Shown here: positions 38,715-47,900 of the stretch, piece after piece
Numbering within the stretch: position 1 is the stretch's first letter
Layout: each line of letters starts with the position of its first letter
From: Anditalea andensis
GTDB lineage: Bacteria > Bacteroidota > Bacteroidia > Cytophagales > Cyclobacteriaceae
NCBI RefSeq assembly: GCF_000714815.1
Contig: NZ_JMIH01000024.1
Coordinates: forward strand, 186,001 to 250,000
Direction of reading: 5' to 3'
Length of the DNA stretch: 64,000 nt
Position numbers and translations under genes: made by a program
The notes under the pieces: model-generated
Database searches by the model: none
What the model was told of the DNA's origin: nothing
The model's input: only the letters and a program-made list of their open reading frames with translations

Positions 38715-39288
38715 TAGAATTGAAGCGGGCTGTGATGAGGTGGGAAGGGGATGTTTATGCGGACCAGTAGTTGCGGCGGCAGTTATCCTTCCTATTGGTT
38801 TTGCCAATGCGTTTATCAATGATTCAAAAAAATTGACCAAAGGAAACCGGGAAGAACTGGTAGATGTCATCAAATCCAATGCACTGGCCTGGTCTATCGC
38901 TCAGGCCAGCGTGGAGGAAATAGATAGGATAAATATACTTGAAGCTTCTTATCTTGCCATGAACAGGGCAGTAGAAAGACTGGCGCAGAGACCGCAACAT
39001 CTATTGATAGATGGCAATAGATTCAAAACTGATCTGGGGATTCCTTTTGACTGTATAGTGAAGGGAGATGGCAAATTTGCCAGCATCGCAGCGGCTTCTA
39101 TATTGGCAAAAGTTTACCGTGATGAACTGATGTGCAGACATGCCATCGACTATCCGGGCTATGGCTGGGAGACCAATGTGGGATATCCCACACAGGCTCA
39201 TAGAGAAGGCATAGGTAAAATGGGGATCACACCACTGCACCGAAAATCATTTCGGCTACTTCCGGAGCAGCTTGAGTTTCCTTTTTAA
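38686..39288 (+). CDS. rnhB: Ribonuclease HII
   Basis: 200-residue endonuclease cleaving RNA in RNA/DNA hybrids, including single ribonucleotides in DNA. Catalytic residues are D17/E18 in CDEVGRG and the Asp of LLIDGN. Further motifs are INDSKKLTKGNRE and SIAAASILAKVYRD. The start at 38686 lies within the end of the upstream glucosidase gene (29-nt overlap in another frame), which fits the conserved N-terminus LLPYLEIDRIEAG. Confidence 0.95.
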   Translation: MSLLPYLEIDRIEAGCDEVGRGCLCGPVVAAAVILPIGFANAFINDSKKLTKGNREELVDVIKSNALAWSIAQASVEEIDRINILEASYLAMNRAVERLAQRPQHLLIDGNRFKTDLGIPFDCIVKGDGKFASIAAASILAKVYRDELMCRHAIDYPGYGWETNVGYPTQAHREGIGKMGITPLHRKSFRLLPEQLEFPF

Positions 39289-39453
39289 ATATAATTGCCA
39301 AAAATTACCACAGCCATAAGGCTTTTCAAAACAAAAAAAGAATTTAATCAAAGTCCGTTGTACTCACAGAATATAGTAACCTCCCCATTTTCAAAGATCT
39401 GTATCCTAAAATAATTTCCAGTAAAAATCTTGGCTATTATATTATTCAGCCTG

Positions 39454-39822
39454 CTAAGACCCCGGTATGAATTTCAGTGATATAGAATTCACACAGTGCC
39501 TTAGGTTTTTATTGGTCAGATATTCTCCTTCAAAGACGTGACCCAAATGTCCTTGGCAGTTGGCACAGACTATTTCTATTCGTCTGCCATCAGCATCGGG
39601 GAATCTTTTTACTGCACCTTCTATTTCATCATCAAAACTTGGCCAGCCACAGCTACTTTCAAACTTGTGCTGGGAGGTATAAAGGGGTGCATTACATCTT
39701 TTGCAGATATATGTTCCTTTTTCTGAATGTAGGTAGTACTTGCCCGTACCGGGATATTCTGTTCCTTTATGTACTATGATCCTTTCCTCTTCGGGAGTGA
39801 GTGAGTTGTAATTGTCCATCAT
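39454..39822 (-). CDS. msrB: Peptide-methionine (R)-S-oxide reductase
   Basis: 122-residue repair enzyme reducing R-methionine sulfoxide in proteins. Both zinc CxxC pairs are present (CKRC and CANC), with the family core [22 protein letters not shown] and the catalytic Cys in [12 protein letters not shown] chose ATG 39822 ([15 protein letters not shown]), or the adjacent ATG, because the longer frame begins at a TTG. No signal peptide, so cytoplasmic. Confidence 0.94.
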   Translation of the reverse strand: MMDNYNSLTPEEERIIVHKGTEYPGTGKYYLHSEKGTYICKRCNAPLYTSQHKFESSCGWPSFDDEIEGAVKRFPDADGRRIEIVCANCQGHLGHVFEGEYLTNKNLRHCVNSISLKFIPGS

Positions 39823-39963
39823 ATGTGTTCTTAACAAACAAAATCAAATATTGATTCATGAAAAAGCACTGAATTTAAAGGCATATCCATTGATGAGTAT
39901 AACAAGCAGATTTATATAAAGTTTGATGCAAATTTTTTTTGTAGAAGAGGTAAGGGTTTTGGT

Positions 39964-39992
39964 AAAAAAAAACCTCTAGAAAGATCTAAAGG
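39964..39992 (-). terminator. Terminator of the tRNA-Leu gene
   Basis: On the minus strand an 8-bp stem (CCTTTAGA / TCTAGAGG, one G-U pair) with a 4-nt loop is followed by nine T residues, 8 nt after the tRNA 3' end. Confidence 0.8.
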
Positions 39993-39999
39993 CCGTATG

Positions 40000-40081
40000 T
40001 GCGCACGAGAAGATTCGAACTTCCACACCCGAAGGCACCACCCCCTCAAGATGGCGTGTCTACCAATTTCACCACGTGCGC
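40000..40081 (-). tRNA. tRNA-Leu (anticodon GAG)
   Basis: 82-nt tRNA with a perfect 7-bp acceptor stem (GCGCACG / CGTGCGC) and the D-arm TGGTGAAATTGGTAGACACG. The anticodon stem CCATC/GGTGG carries the loop TTGAGGG (anticodon GAG). It has the long class II variable arm typical of Leu and the T-arm GGAAG-TTCGAAT-CTTCT. The 3' CCA is not encoded. It reads CUC/CUU leucine codons. Both a promoter and a terminator are recognisable, so it is a stand-alone transcript. Confidence 0.95.
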
Positions 40082-40093
40082 AGTAAGGGATAG

Positions 40094-40125
40094 CAAAAGT
40101 ATAAAGTTATAGGTTTCAGTCCAAA
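40094..40125 (-). promoter_or_regulatory. tRNA-Leu promoter (Bacteroidota type)
   Basis: On the minus strand: TTTG (40122-40125), a 20-nt spacer, then TACTTTTG (40094-40101), an exact TAnnTTTG. The box ends 12 nt before the tRNA 5' end. This is the clearest promoter in the window. Confidence 0.8.
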
Positions 40126-40192
40126 TCTCTTTTAGGAAAAATATCTGGCTATATTACCTTTTTATGAAAGGTGACACCTTTAGTGTTATGAA

Positions 40193-41221
40193 TCAATCGG
40201 TTAAAATGATTTGTTCTATAGGTACTGTTATGCCTACGGTATTGGAAAGAAAGTATTTGGTGGCTTCCAGTACATTTTCCCATTCTTCAGATGTTATCTG
40301 TGAGCCGATCACATGATTATCAGCCTGCTCAAAGCTCATTTTCATCTTAAGATGTTCAGGAGTTTCGATAGATTCAAACATCTCCAGCATAGCGGGAACT
40401 GACACCACAAAGTCTTGGTGCTCATCATCTTCATAATAATATCCCATGAACAATGGTTGTGTTATTTTACTAAAAGTTTCTGGAGTCATTTTGCTTTTTA
40501 ATAATACAGCCAAGCTCGTAAAACCATTCACATGTTGCTCCTCCATCCAATATTTAGCCATATCCCCTTCGCGTGGTATTCGGACGACTCCATTATCGGT
40601 GTAATAGTTTTCCATTATATTTTTGATCCATGGATTGAAAAAAAGATCTAATCTGCCACCAAAATCCCTGATGGCAGGTGAATAGAGCACGATAGCTGCT
40701 ATATCTGCCTGCTCTGATGCCAGCATGAGTGACAGCGCACCGCCCATAGAGGTTCCTATGATCACGACCTTTTCCCCCAGAGATTTCCCAATTGAAAATG
40801 CTTCTCTGGCACTATCCGCAAGATCCTGAGCGGTTAGGTGCTTTAAGGCATCTTCTCTTTTTATACCATGTTCAGGCAGCCTTGCCAGGTAAAGATTTGC
40901 TCCATAATATTGAGCTAATTCCCTATGTATAGGATGGCCTTCCTTCTCACTGGCGCCAAATCCATGAATGTAAACAAATGCATATTCTGTCTTTTGTTTA
41001 TTGAGACTATCCAACCAGACGATCTTGGCCTCATTGTCAGGTTTTAACCCACGGACAGTATCTTCCCGCAACCTTACGTAATTTTCAAGTTCTGTAAGAT
41101 TAAAAGGCACTTCCGGATATTCCCCAGCCAGATCTGCTGTCCGTTCCCGAGGACCCAGCATATAACCTATTGCCAGAAGGATGGCAATGACCATCGAAAC
41201 GATCCCTATTTTCTTAAGCAT
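40193..41221 (-). CDS. Membrane-anchored alpha/beta hydrolase
   Basis: 342-residue hydrolase, probably a carboxylesterase or lipase-like enzyme. An N-terminal anchor (about residues 3-22, KKIGIVSMVIAILLAIGYML) places it in the envelope. The oxyanion region is YIHGFGASEKEGHP, the nucleophile Ser lies in GTSMGGA, and the likely His is in EQADNHVIGS. The start is ATG 41221; the longer frame begins at a TTG and would put 17 polar residues before the anchor. Substrate unknown. Confidence 0.8.
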   Translation of the reverse strand: MLKKIGIVSMVIAILLAIGYMLGPRERTADLAGEYPEVPFNLTELENYVRLREDTVRGLKPDNEAKIVWLDSLNKQKTEYAFVYIHGFGASEKEGHPIHRELAQYYGANLYLARLPEHGIKREDALKHLTAQDLADSAREAFSIGKSLGEKVVIIGTSMGGALSLMLASEQADIAAIVLYSPAIRDFGGRLDLFFNPWIKNIMENYYTDNGVVRIPREGDMAKYWMEEQHVNGFTSLAVLLKSKMTPETFSKITQPLFMGYYYEDDEHQDFVVSVPAMLEMFESIETPEHLKMKMSFEQADNHVIGSQITSEEWENVLEATKYFLSNTVGITVPIEQIILTD

Positions 41222-41568
41222 GTAATCAGTATTTGAAAGATCAAAACTAAAGGCTTTTACCACAGTATCCAACGGATCAGATTTCCTTTAGCCCACAGTA
41301 AATATAAAAATGCTTTTTTAAAGGAGGGGGAACATCTTGTTTATTTTATTATTATCAAGCGTCAATAATGATTAGTTTATTTATATTCAATAGGTCGGCT
41401 CTATACCATATCCCCACAAAATTTCATTAGAGCAGGTCCTTTTACCTAGGATATTGATGATAATAATGATCACATTATGTATTAGCGTTTTAAAAGACGG
41501 ATGAATTAATGGGCAGATTTTTGAATTAAATCTTTTTATTTATTTTGCATCAGAAATATAATAAAAGT

Positions 41569-43227
41569 ATGAAGACCATATTGAAGATTTGTTTGTCATT
41601 GGCCATTCTGGTTACCGTCTCATGCCAGGAAAGCTACATAAAGTCTGAAAGTGATAAAATAAAACTCACAGAACTGGAAAGGCATATCGTGATGCTTTCT
41701 TCGGACGAATTTATGGGCAGGATGCCTTTTACAGTTGGTGAAGAGAAAACGCTGGATTATCTCGAAACTGAATTTAAAGCTATAGGATTGACACCAGGGA
41801 ATGATGACAGCTTTTTTCAGGATGTACCCATGGTGGAAATTACTACTCATCCTGCAGATAAAATGACAATTAAGCATCCTAATGGCCAGTTAGATATCGC
41901 AGGGCTTAAGGACTATGTGCTGTGGACACAGCGAAGGGAAGCGAAAGTAACATTTGATGATGCGGAGATGATTTTTGCTGGCTTTGGAATAGTGGCGCCG
42001 GAATATGGATGGGATGATTATAAGGATATTGATGTAAAAGGTAAAATTGTAGTAGTATTAGTCAATGACCCTGGATTTGGTACCGATGACGAAAGTCTTT
42101 TTAAAGGAAATACAATGACTTATTATGGCAGATGGACTTATAAATATGAAGAAGCTTCACGTCAGGGAGCCTTAGGTTGCCTGATTGTTCACAATACCAT
42201 TCCGGCAGGATATGGATTCAATGTTGTTCAAAATAGCTGGGAGGCTTCCAAGCTTTATCTGGATGAAGGCGAAAACGAACCCTACAAACTTGCCTTTGAA
42301 GGTTGGCTTACCCTTCCTGCTGCCAATAAACTTTTTGGACTGGCAGGTTTGAATGAGCGGGAAATGCTTGCCAAAGCAAGGAAACAGGAATTTATACCGG
42401 TTTCTATGGGACTTTATGCATCATCTGGTATTGAAGTCACCACCAAATATAATGTGAGTAAAAACGCCATCGCCATGATAGAAGGATCTAAACGGCCTGA
42501 TGAATATATCATCTATACAGCTCACTGGGATCATTTGGGCATAGGTAAACCTGATGAAACTGGGGACAGTATTTATAATGGGGCACTTGATAATGCCAGT
42601 GGTACTGCAGCTTTACTGGAACTGGCAAGAGCATTCAACCAATCAGAGAACCGGCCGGAAAGAACAATTGTGTTTTTGGCAGTAACAGCAGAAGAGCAGG
42701 GTCTTTGGGGTTCTGCTTATTATGCAGCAAATCCTATATATCCAAAAGAAAAAACAGTGGCTAATATCAATATGGATGGTATTAACCCCTATGGTAAAAT
42801 GAAGGATATCGTATTAGTAGGGAAAGGACAGTCTGAATTGGAGGAAATTCTGGAAGAAGAGGCAAAGAAAGTAGGGCGATATACCTCACCCGAACCCACA
42901 CCTTCTGCAGGATATTATTTTAGATCTGATCATTTTAATTTTGCAAAAATAGGAATACCGGCACTTTATACCAATACTGGGGTAGACCATATGGAGAAGG
43001 GTATAGAGCATGGAAAGGTTTTACAGTTGCAGTATACGGCTGATTTTTACCACAAGCCTTCTGACCAGTATGATGCCGCACGGTGGGATCTTGAGGGAGC
43101 AGTAGATGATGTGCAGTTATTATATCAGGTGGGTAAAATATTGGCATTTAGTGATAGATGGCCAACCTGGAAAGCCGGTTCGGAGTTTAAAGCAACCCGT
43201 AATGCTTATATGGAAGGTGGGAAATAG
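41569..43227 (+). CDS. M28-family zinc aminopeptidase lipoprotein with PA domain
   Basis: 552-residue exported aminopeptidase. The lipoprotein signal ends at Cys19 (TVSC). A PA domain (about 110-250) is inserted before the catalytic core. Di-zinc ligands are visible in order: HWDH, GALDNASG (Asp), TAEEQG (Glu-Glu), NMDG (Asp) and SDHFNF (His). It releases N-terminal amino acids from peptides. ATG 41569 is chosen because it begins the lipoprotein signal; the longer frame starts at a TTG that sits in a promoter-like TATTTTG. Confidence 0.9.
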   Translation: MKTILKICLSLAILVTVSCQESYIKSESDKIKLTELERHIVMLSSDEFMGRMPFTVGEEKTLDYLETEFKAIGLTPGNDDSFFQDVPMVEITTHPADKMTIKHPNGQLDIAGLKDYVLWTQRREAKVTFDDAEMIFAGFGIVAPEYGWDDYKDIDVKGKIVVVLVNDPGFGTDDESLFKGNTMTYYGRWTYKYEEASRQGALGCLIVHNTIPAGYGFNVVQNSWEASKLYLDEGENEPYKLAFEGWLTLPAANKLFGLAGLNEREMLAKARKQEFIPVSMGLYASSGIEVTTKYNVSKNAIAMIEGSKRPDEYIIYTAHWDHLGIGKPDETGDSIYNGALDNASGTAALLELARAFNQSENRPERTIVFLAVTAEEQGLWGSAYYAANPIYPKEKTVANINMDGINPYGKMKDIVLVGKGQSELEEILEEEAKKVGRYTSPEPTPSAGYYFRSDHFNFAKIGIPALYTNTGVDHMEKGIEHGKVLQLQYTADFYHKPSDQYDAARWDLEGAVDDVQLLYQVGKILAFSDRWPTWKAGSEFKATRNAYMEGGK

Positions 43228-43322
43228 CACTCTTTTAAAAAATATTGATTAGCAATGAACAAAACCTATAAATCTTAAATAAGGATTAAACTCCTTCAAG
43301 TTAGGAATAATGATTTAAACAG

Positions 43323-43351
43323 AAAAAAAGGCTGCCGATTCTGGCCGCCTT
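43323..43351 (-). terminator. Terminator of the DUF4394 gene
   Basis: On the minus strand, 9-nt arms with one mismatch (AAGGCGGCC / GGCAGCCTT) and a 6-nt loop are followed by seven T residues, about 60 nt after the stop codon. Confidence 0.75.
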
Positions 43352-43411
43352 ATCATATAAAATCAAATTAATTGAAAAGTATTTGAACGAGATATAATCT
43401 GTAATTCTAAA

Positions 43412-44935
43412 TTAGAATCCCAAACCTACAGCCAGGGCCGTTGGATTAATGTTAAATTCTTTTCCTTTTGTGGCAGCACCTGTTTCTAGATTGATGGTAT
43501 AAACTGCTGTTTTACCGTTTGTTTGTAGAAGGGCATAGCCCATATTTGAATGTCCTCCAATATCAAAGCCATTGTTACAGTCAAAGGCAATATTAGTATT
43601 GCCTATAGCTACCAAAACACCATCATTTGGTGGATCCTGTTTGAATAGTTTATAGTTATCGGAATCTAATACATAGAGTGTTGTTGTTTCCGCACCTGGG
43701 AAATTATTCGTATATGCCGCTGCATTTACTACTGGTTGGTGAGGATTGAGTATCCCATCTACAAATACCACAGTACCTAAGTCCGGATGAAGTCTTAGGT
43801 TTTGGCCTTGATTACTGACCAATCTAATTCTATCTACTGTAGGATTAAAGTCAAATCCAAAAGTAGATCCGGTAAGCATCGGGAATAACCCTGACCCTAT
43901 GGCAGTCACCATACCATTGGCAGTATTTACAGTCAATAATCGGCTTTTGTCGCTGATAGCATATAGAGCCCCATTTGCTGGTCGAAAATCTAGCCCCACG
44001 ATAGTTTCACCTGCTTCCAAACCTTGCAGATCGACAGCATTCATATTGGGAGCATCAGGGTTAAATCTATATAATTTGTTTTGAGCATCCGTTGCATATG
44101 CCACAGGATTGGTTTTAAAAGCCAAACCTATAATAGGCAGATCAAACCTATTCACAAAAGATGCCTTGCCCGTATTAAGATCTATCATGTACAGTTTGGA
44201 CTGTTTATCATGATAAGTCACAGCTAAAGAAACAGCATTATCCGGGTTGATGTCAAAATTACCTGATCCTTCAAAATTTACCCCCAGATCTCCTACTTCC
44301 TGAAGTCCGCCTTCATTCGGCGGTGTTTGGATAAAAAGTTTATTCTTACTAAAATCAATATCATATAACTGTGTTTCAGAAGCACCGGATACACTGTTGG
44401 TATAGGCAACAGCTCCGATCATAGGCAGGTCACCTCCTGAAATATTTCCATCTGTGGCCACTACTGTACCTAGTTCTGGATGAAGTCTTAAATTTTGTCC
44501 CGAAGCGGTTACTACTCTTATTCTATCTACAGTAGGATTAAAATCCAAGGAAGCATTTTCCCCTTGTAGGGCAGGGCTAAAACTTGATACCCCTAAAGCC
44601 GTTGCGGCTCCTGTTTGTTCATTAATAATGTATATCCTGCTTGTTTCTCCTAATCCATACAGTTGGCCGGTCGCAGGACGATAATCTATACTTATGATTT
44701 TGTCTCCATCGACCAACCCTGTTAAAGTACGAACATCCTTAGGATGGTTTAGATTTCTAGCATCAAATGTTGCTATGCGACTATCGTTGGTTAATCCGGT
44801 AAACATTACTTCTGGAGCAAATCCAGGCATTTCAGAAGGGGGGATTTCATTTCCTGCATTATCACAGGATGCTCCCAATAGTAAGTACAATGAAAGAATG
44901 ATCCCCGGCAGCTTAAAGTTGTTTTTGTTTTTCAT
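43412..44935 (-). CDS. Lipoprotein with two tandem DUF4394 domains
   Basis: 507-residue lipoprotein (Cys24 in LLGASC) composed of two homologous halves, about residues 40-276 and 277-507. Each half carries the same landmarks: a DYRPA/DFRPA segment, DFNPTVDRIR, GQNLRLHPELGTVV or GQNLRLHPDLGTVV, AYTN and QTPPNEG or QDPPNDG. The repeated blades look like an extended beta-propeller. DUF4394 has no known activity; such proteins are surface or periplasmic and may bind a ligand or another protein. Single gene with its own terminator. Confidence 0.88.
   Translation of the reverse strand: MKNKNNFKLPGIILSLYLLLGASCDNAGNEIPPSEMPGFAPEVMFTGLTNDSRIATFDARNLNHPKDVRTLTGLVDGDKIISIDYRPATGQLYGLGETSRIYIINEQTGAATALGVSSFSPALQGENASLDFNPTVDRIRVVTASGQNLRLHPELGTVVATDGNISGGDLPMIGAVAYTNSVSGASETQLYDIDFSKNKLFIQTPPNEGGLQEVGDLGVNFEGSGNFDINPDNAVSLAVTYHDKQSKLYMIDLNTGKASFVNRFDLPIIGLAFKTNPVAYATDAQNKLYRFNPDAPNMNAVDLQGLEAGETIVGLDFRPANGALYAISDKSRLLTVNTANGMVTAIGSGLFPMLTGSTFGFDFNPTVDRIRLVSNQGQNLRLHPDLGTVVFVDGILNPHQPVVNAAAYTNNFPGAETTTLYVLDSDNYKLFKQDPPNDGVLVAIGNTNIAFDCNNGFDIGGHSNMGYALLQTNGKTAVYTINLETGAATKGKEFNINPTALAVGLGF
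43415..44107. repeat. Second DUF4394 unit (internal duplication)
   Basis: Encodes residues 277-507 of the lipoprotein and is homologous to 44108-44818. Several DNA stretches around the DFNPTVDRIR and LRLHP motifs are nearly identical between the two copies. Confidence 0.8.
44108..44818. repeat. First DUF4394 unit (internal duplication)
   Basis: Encodes residues 40-276, the N-terminal copy of the duplicated domain. Divergence between the copies shows that the duplication is not recent. Confidence 0.8.
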
Positions 44936-45104
44936 GATTATGTGTTGGTTGTGAATGTTTGGAGATACGGTATAAAGTTTTGAAGTGGATGCAGTGCTTA
45001 CATTTTTTTTTGAATGTTTTAGTATATAACTATAAAGCTATAATATGCTGGTGCTTTTTTTGTGTGGGATGTCCAAATAACCATCACCTATCATTTTTCA
45101 CCAT

Positions 45105-45938
45105 ATGCAGGGCACAGATATAGAATCTTTTGTAGGAGACATTCAATCTCAAGTATTGGACAATTACGATACATTAGTAGCCATTACCCCCCGACTGATT
45201 ATAGCTGTGGTTTTATTGCTGATATTTTGGTTTTTAGGATATTATGTAAAGAAGCTGGCCAATAAGCGGCTGGAAAAAAACATGAATGATTCACTCCTAG
45301 CCAATTTTCTGGCGGGTTTAGTCAGGGGTGTTATTTTACTATTGGGTATTTTGTTCGTATTGAGATTTTGGGGATTTACCGGTGTGGTGACGAGCGTACT
45401 TACGGGGGCAGGTATATCGGCGTTCATCATAGGTTTTGCTTTAAAGGATATTGGGGAAAATTTTTTAGCTGGAATTTTACTTGCTTTCAAACGGCCGTTT
45501 AAAATAGGGGATGTTATAGAGATTACCGGAATGAAAGGCAGGGTAATAAAGCTGAATCTTAGGGACACCCAAATCAAAACTGAAGATGGCAAAGATGTCT
45601 ATATGCCCAACGGCTCCATAGTTAAAAATCCCTTGATAAATTTCACTATAGACGGTTTTATCAGAAATCAATTTGACATAGGTCTAGATCATGGCTCAGA
45701 TTACCCTGCAGCTATCTTACTCATGGAAAAAAGCATGCTCCAGGTCAAAGGTGTCCTTAAAGGAGAAAGGGCTCCAATGGTAGTGGTAAAAGAGATAACC
45801 AATAATGCCATTATCGTTACCACCTTTTATTGGGTGAATACTTTTACGCGAGTGCCGGGTTATAACAGAGTTAAATCCCAGGCCATTGTGGAAGTGGTCC
45901 AAGCGTTGGAGAAAGCCGGATTTAATTTAAAAAGATGA
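45105..45938 (+). CDS. MscS-family small-conductance mechanosensitive channel
   Basis: 277-residue inner-membrane channel that releases solutes on osmotic downshock. Three helices (about 22-41, 62-82, 90-115) are present. The pore-lining TM3 reads VVTSVLTGAGISAFIIGFAL and leads into KDIGENFLAGILLAFKRPFKIGD, the family hallmark. The cytoplasmic beta domain (GRVIKLNLRDTQIKTEDG, YMPNGSIVKNP) and the alpha/beta cage follow. The length equals the minimal E. coli MscS layout. It stands alone. Confidence 0.94.
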   Translation: MQGTDIESFVGDIQSQVLDNYDTLVAITPRLIIAVVLLLIFWFLGYYVKKLANKRLEKNMNDSLLANFLAGLVRGVILLLGILFVLRFWGFTGVVTSVLTGAGISAFIIGFALKDIGENFLAGILLAFKRPFKIGDVIEITGMKGRVIKLNLRDTQIKTEDGKDVYMPNGSIVKNPLINFTIDGFIRNQFDIGLDHGSDYPAAILLMEKSMLQVKGVLKGERAPMVVVKEITNNAIIVTTFYWVNTFTRVPGYNRVKSQAIVEVVQALEKAGFNLKR

Positions 45939-46215
45939 AAATAAAAATCCAGTTATGGATGTAGGTATTTTTTTATCCATAAAGAGGGTGATATTGATTT
46001 ATGAGGTATGAAGGGAGGTTTTTTTATTTAAAAATTTAATTCTCTTATTTCTACCTTCCTATTATAAAACCATATATCTTTAGTTGACTTTTAAATATGC
46101 GCTATTCGCATCCATTTAAAATGACACAAAGAGGGTAGTGATGTAAGTGTTTTTGCATGAGTACGTCCAGGAATATGGTATAGGTTATGATCATTATAAA
46201 AGAATTTTAAAATAA

Positions 46216-46764
46216 ATGAAAAGCTTTATATTAATTATCGTTTTGTTTAGTCTGAACTTTTTGGCAGCCCACGCACAGGAAGTAGCTACCCAATCTGTAT
46301 ATGTAGAACTCGGTGGAGCAGGTTTGCCATATTCTATCAATTATGATTTTCGGTTTGATCGGTCTAAAATTGATTCGTGGGGTTTGAGGGCAGGAGCAGG
46401 GGGATGGGCTATAAAAGACGGAAATTATTCTTCCACCAATATTCTGACCATTCCGGTTCAGGTGACCCGCTTATTGGGTAAGAAAAAGCATTATTTTGAA
46501 GTGGGAGGGGGTGCCACTTTTGTAAGATATAGGCATTCATATACACCGTGGGGGCAGTCCGGTAGTACTCTGGAAACAACCAATAACTGGAACTTCATTT
46601 TAGATATGGGGGAAACACCCACCATCATCGGTACGTTAAACCTGGGGTATAGACGAATTCCTACAGATGGAGGATTTACCTTCAGGACCAATCTTACACC
46701 TATTTTTAATCATAATGGATTTTGGCCATTATGGGTCGGCATCAGTTTTGGATATGCTTTTTAA
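46216..46764 (+). CDS. Small outer-membrane beta-barrel-like protein
   Basis: 182-residue exported protein (signal peptide about 1-20, AAHAQ-E). Alternating hydrophobic/aromatic strands, such as VYVELGGAGLPYSINYDFRF, HYFEVGGGATFVRY, GTLNLGYRRIP and LWVGISFGYAF with its terminal Phe, fit an 8-strand outer-membrane barrel. No specific family can be named. A weak hairpin (46808-46830) followed by a T run may end the transcript. Confidence 0.7.
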   Translation: MKSFILIIVLFSLNFLAAHAQEVATQSVYVELGGAGLPYSINYDFRFDRSKIDSWGLRAGAGGWAIKDGNYSSTNILTIPVQVTRLLGKKKHYFEVGGGATFVRYRHSYTPWGQSGSTLETTNNWNFILDMGETPTIIGTLNLGYRRIPTDGGFTFRTNLTPIFNHNGFWPLWVGISFGYAF

Positions 46765-47089
46765 GCTTTAAAACGGATTGGTTTCCAAAATTGTTGATCA
46801 TATGTTAAGGGGACGTAGTTTTACTCCCCTAAGTATCATTTTTTTTGAGTATTATTAATACACTTCAATCTTAGGGTATAAATTATAATCATTCAAAGGC
46901 TTCCAAACGAATTTTGTTTTGCTTTTGATTTGTTTTTTAGATGTAATTAATATGTAATTTTTTGTATTTTTTATCCTATAATTCCTCTTTAATCAATCCG
47001 AACTGTTCTATAATATCGTAAGTAGATGGGCATTTATTTTAGAATTAAAAAGCCTATTACATGCCAAATCTGCCCAAAGTTATATTCCC
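46765..47089. other. Intergenic region between two barrel genes
   Basis: 325 nt. A 6-bp hairpin (46808-46830) followed by T residues is a weak terminator for the upstream gene. Nothing else is visible. Confidence 0.4.
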
Positions 47090-47803
47090 ATGAAAAGTAT
47101 ATTCCTGTTGATTCTTATTTTACTATATTCTTCTCAACAAATTAAAGCCCAACGTAGCAGAGATTACTTCTCCATCGGTATGGGTCCATCTATTATTTAT
47201 GGAGACAATACGGCCAATTACCCTATGCACGATTATAAAATAAACCCATCATTGAGTTTAGGATATAATGAACAGTTGAGCCACCATTTGGACATTAGGG
47301 CTACTATTGGTTTCCAAACCTTAAATAGTGGCAATAAAGTTTATCACCAAGAAGATGATGTATTGGCTAAAGCCGTGGAATGGGGTTTGGCAGGACAGGC
47401 AAAAGATTTTTTGGGTGTAGCTACATATATTGATGTCATGCCAGGATATAACTTTAGACCTGTCCTATCCAATATGGTGGGATATCCCTGGCTATACTAT
47501 GTAGGAGCAGGAGTTGGGGTGATGCATGTAAACAGGAATGATAAAATAGTTATAGGTATAAATGAGGACCGAGAGGCAGCATATGTTATCAGGGAAGAGC
47601 GGCGCTCCACTACTGCTGTATATTTTCCACTGCGAGCCGGTATAAGTACGAATTTGGAAAAAGATTATGATATAGGTGTAGAATTTTCCGCTTTAGTTAC
47701 GACGGGATCAGCTATAGATGGTAACAATATTAGACAAAAGCTTATTGGTGCGGATATGCTTTTTCAGGTACAATTTATCGCAAAGGTATATCTAAATAGG
47801 TAA
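47090..47803 (+). CDS. Outer-membrane beta-barrel-like protein
   Basis: 237-residue exported protein (signal peptide about 1-20, IKAQ-R). Repeated amphipathic strands with aromatic ends (YFSIGMGPSIIYGD, SLSLGYNEQL, DIRATIGFQTL, LYYVGAGVGVMHV, YFPLRAGIST, YDIGVEFSALVTTG) suggest an outer-membrane barrel of the general porin-like/OmpA-barrel type found in Bacteroidota. Function unknown. It is separated from metG by about 100 nt. Confidence 0.7.
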   Translation: MKSIFLLILILLYSSQQIKAQRSRDYFSIGMGPSIIYGDNTANYPMHDYKINPSLSLGYNEQLSHHLDIRATIGFQTLNSGNKVYHQEDDVLAKAVEWGLAGQAKDFLGVATYIDVMPGYNFRPVLSNMVGYPWLYYVGAGVGVMHVNRNDKIVIGINEDREAAYVIREERRSTTAVYFPLRAGISTNLEKDYDIGVEFSALVTTGSAIDGNNIRQKLIGADMLFQVQFIAKVYLNR

Positions 47804-47863
47804 AGTATGGTAGCTATATAAATGTCCGGTATGCAAAATTCCATACTAACTAATAGGTGAAAC

Positions 47864-47894
47864 TTTATTGAAGCTTCAATTTTGATTATCTTTG
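47864..47894 (+). promoter_or_regulatory. Probable metG promoter directly at the start codon
   Basis: TTTA (47864-47867), a 19-nt spacer, then TATCTTTG (47887-47894), an exact TAnnTTTG. The box ends 6 nt before the metG ATG, so transcription would start at or next to the A of the start codon. Confidence 0.6.
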
Positions 47895-47900
47895 CACGCT

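Noticed and set aside
41222-41272. 17-residue N-terminal extension of the alpha/beta hydrolase
   Set aside because: Starts at TTG and puts a polar stretch before the signal anchor; ATG 41221 is better.
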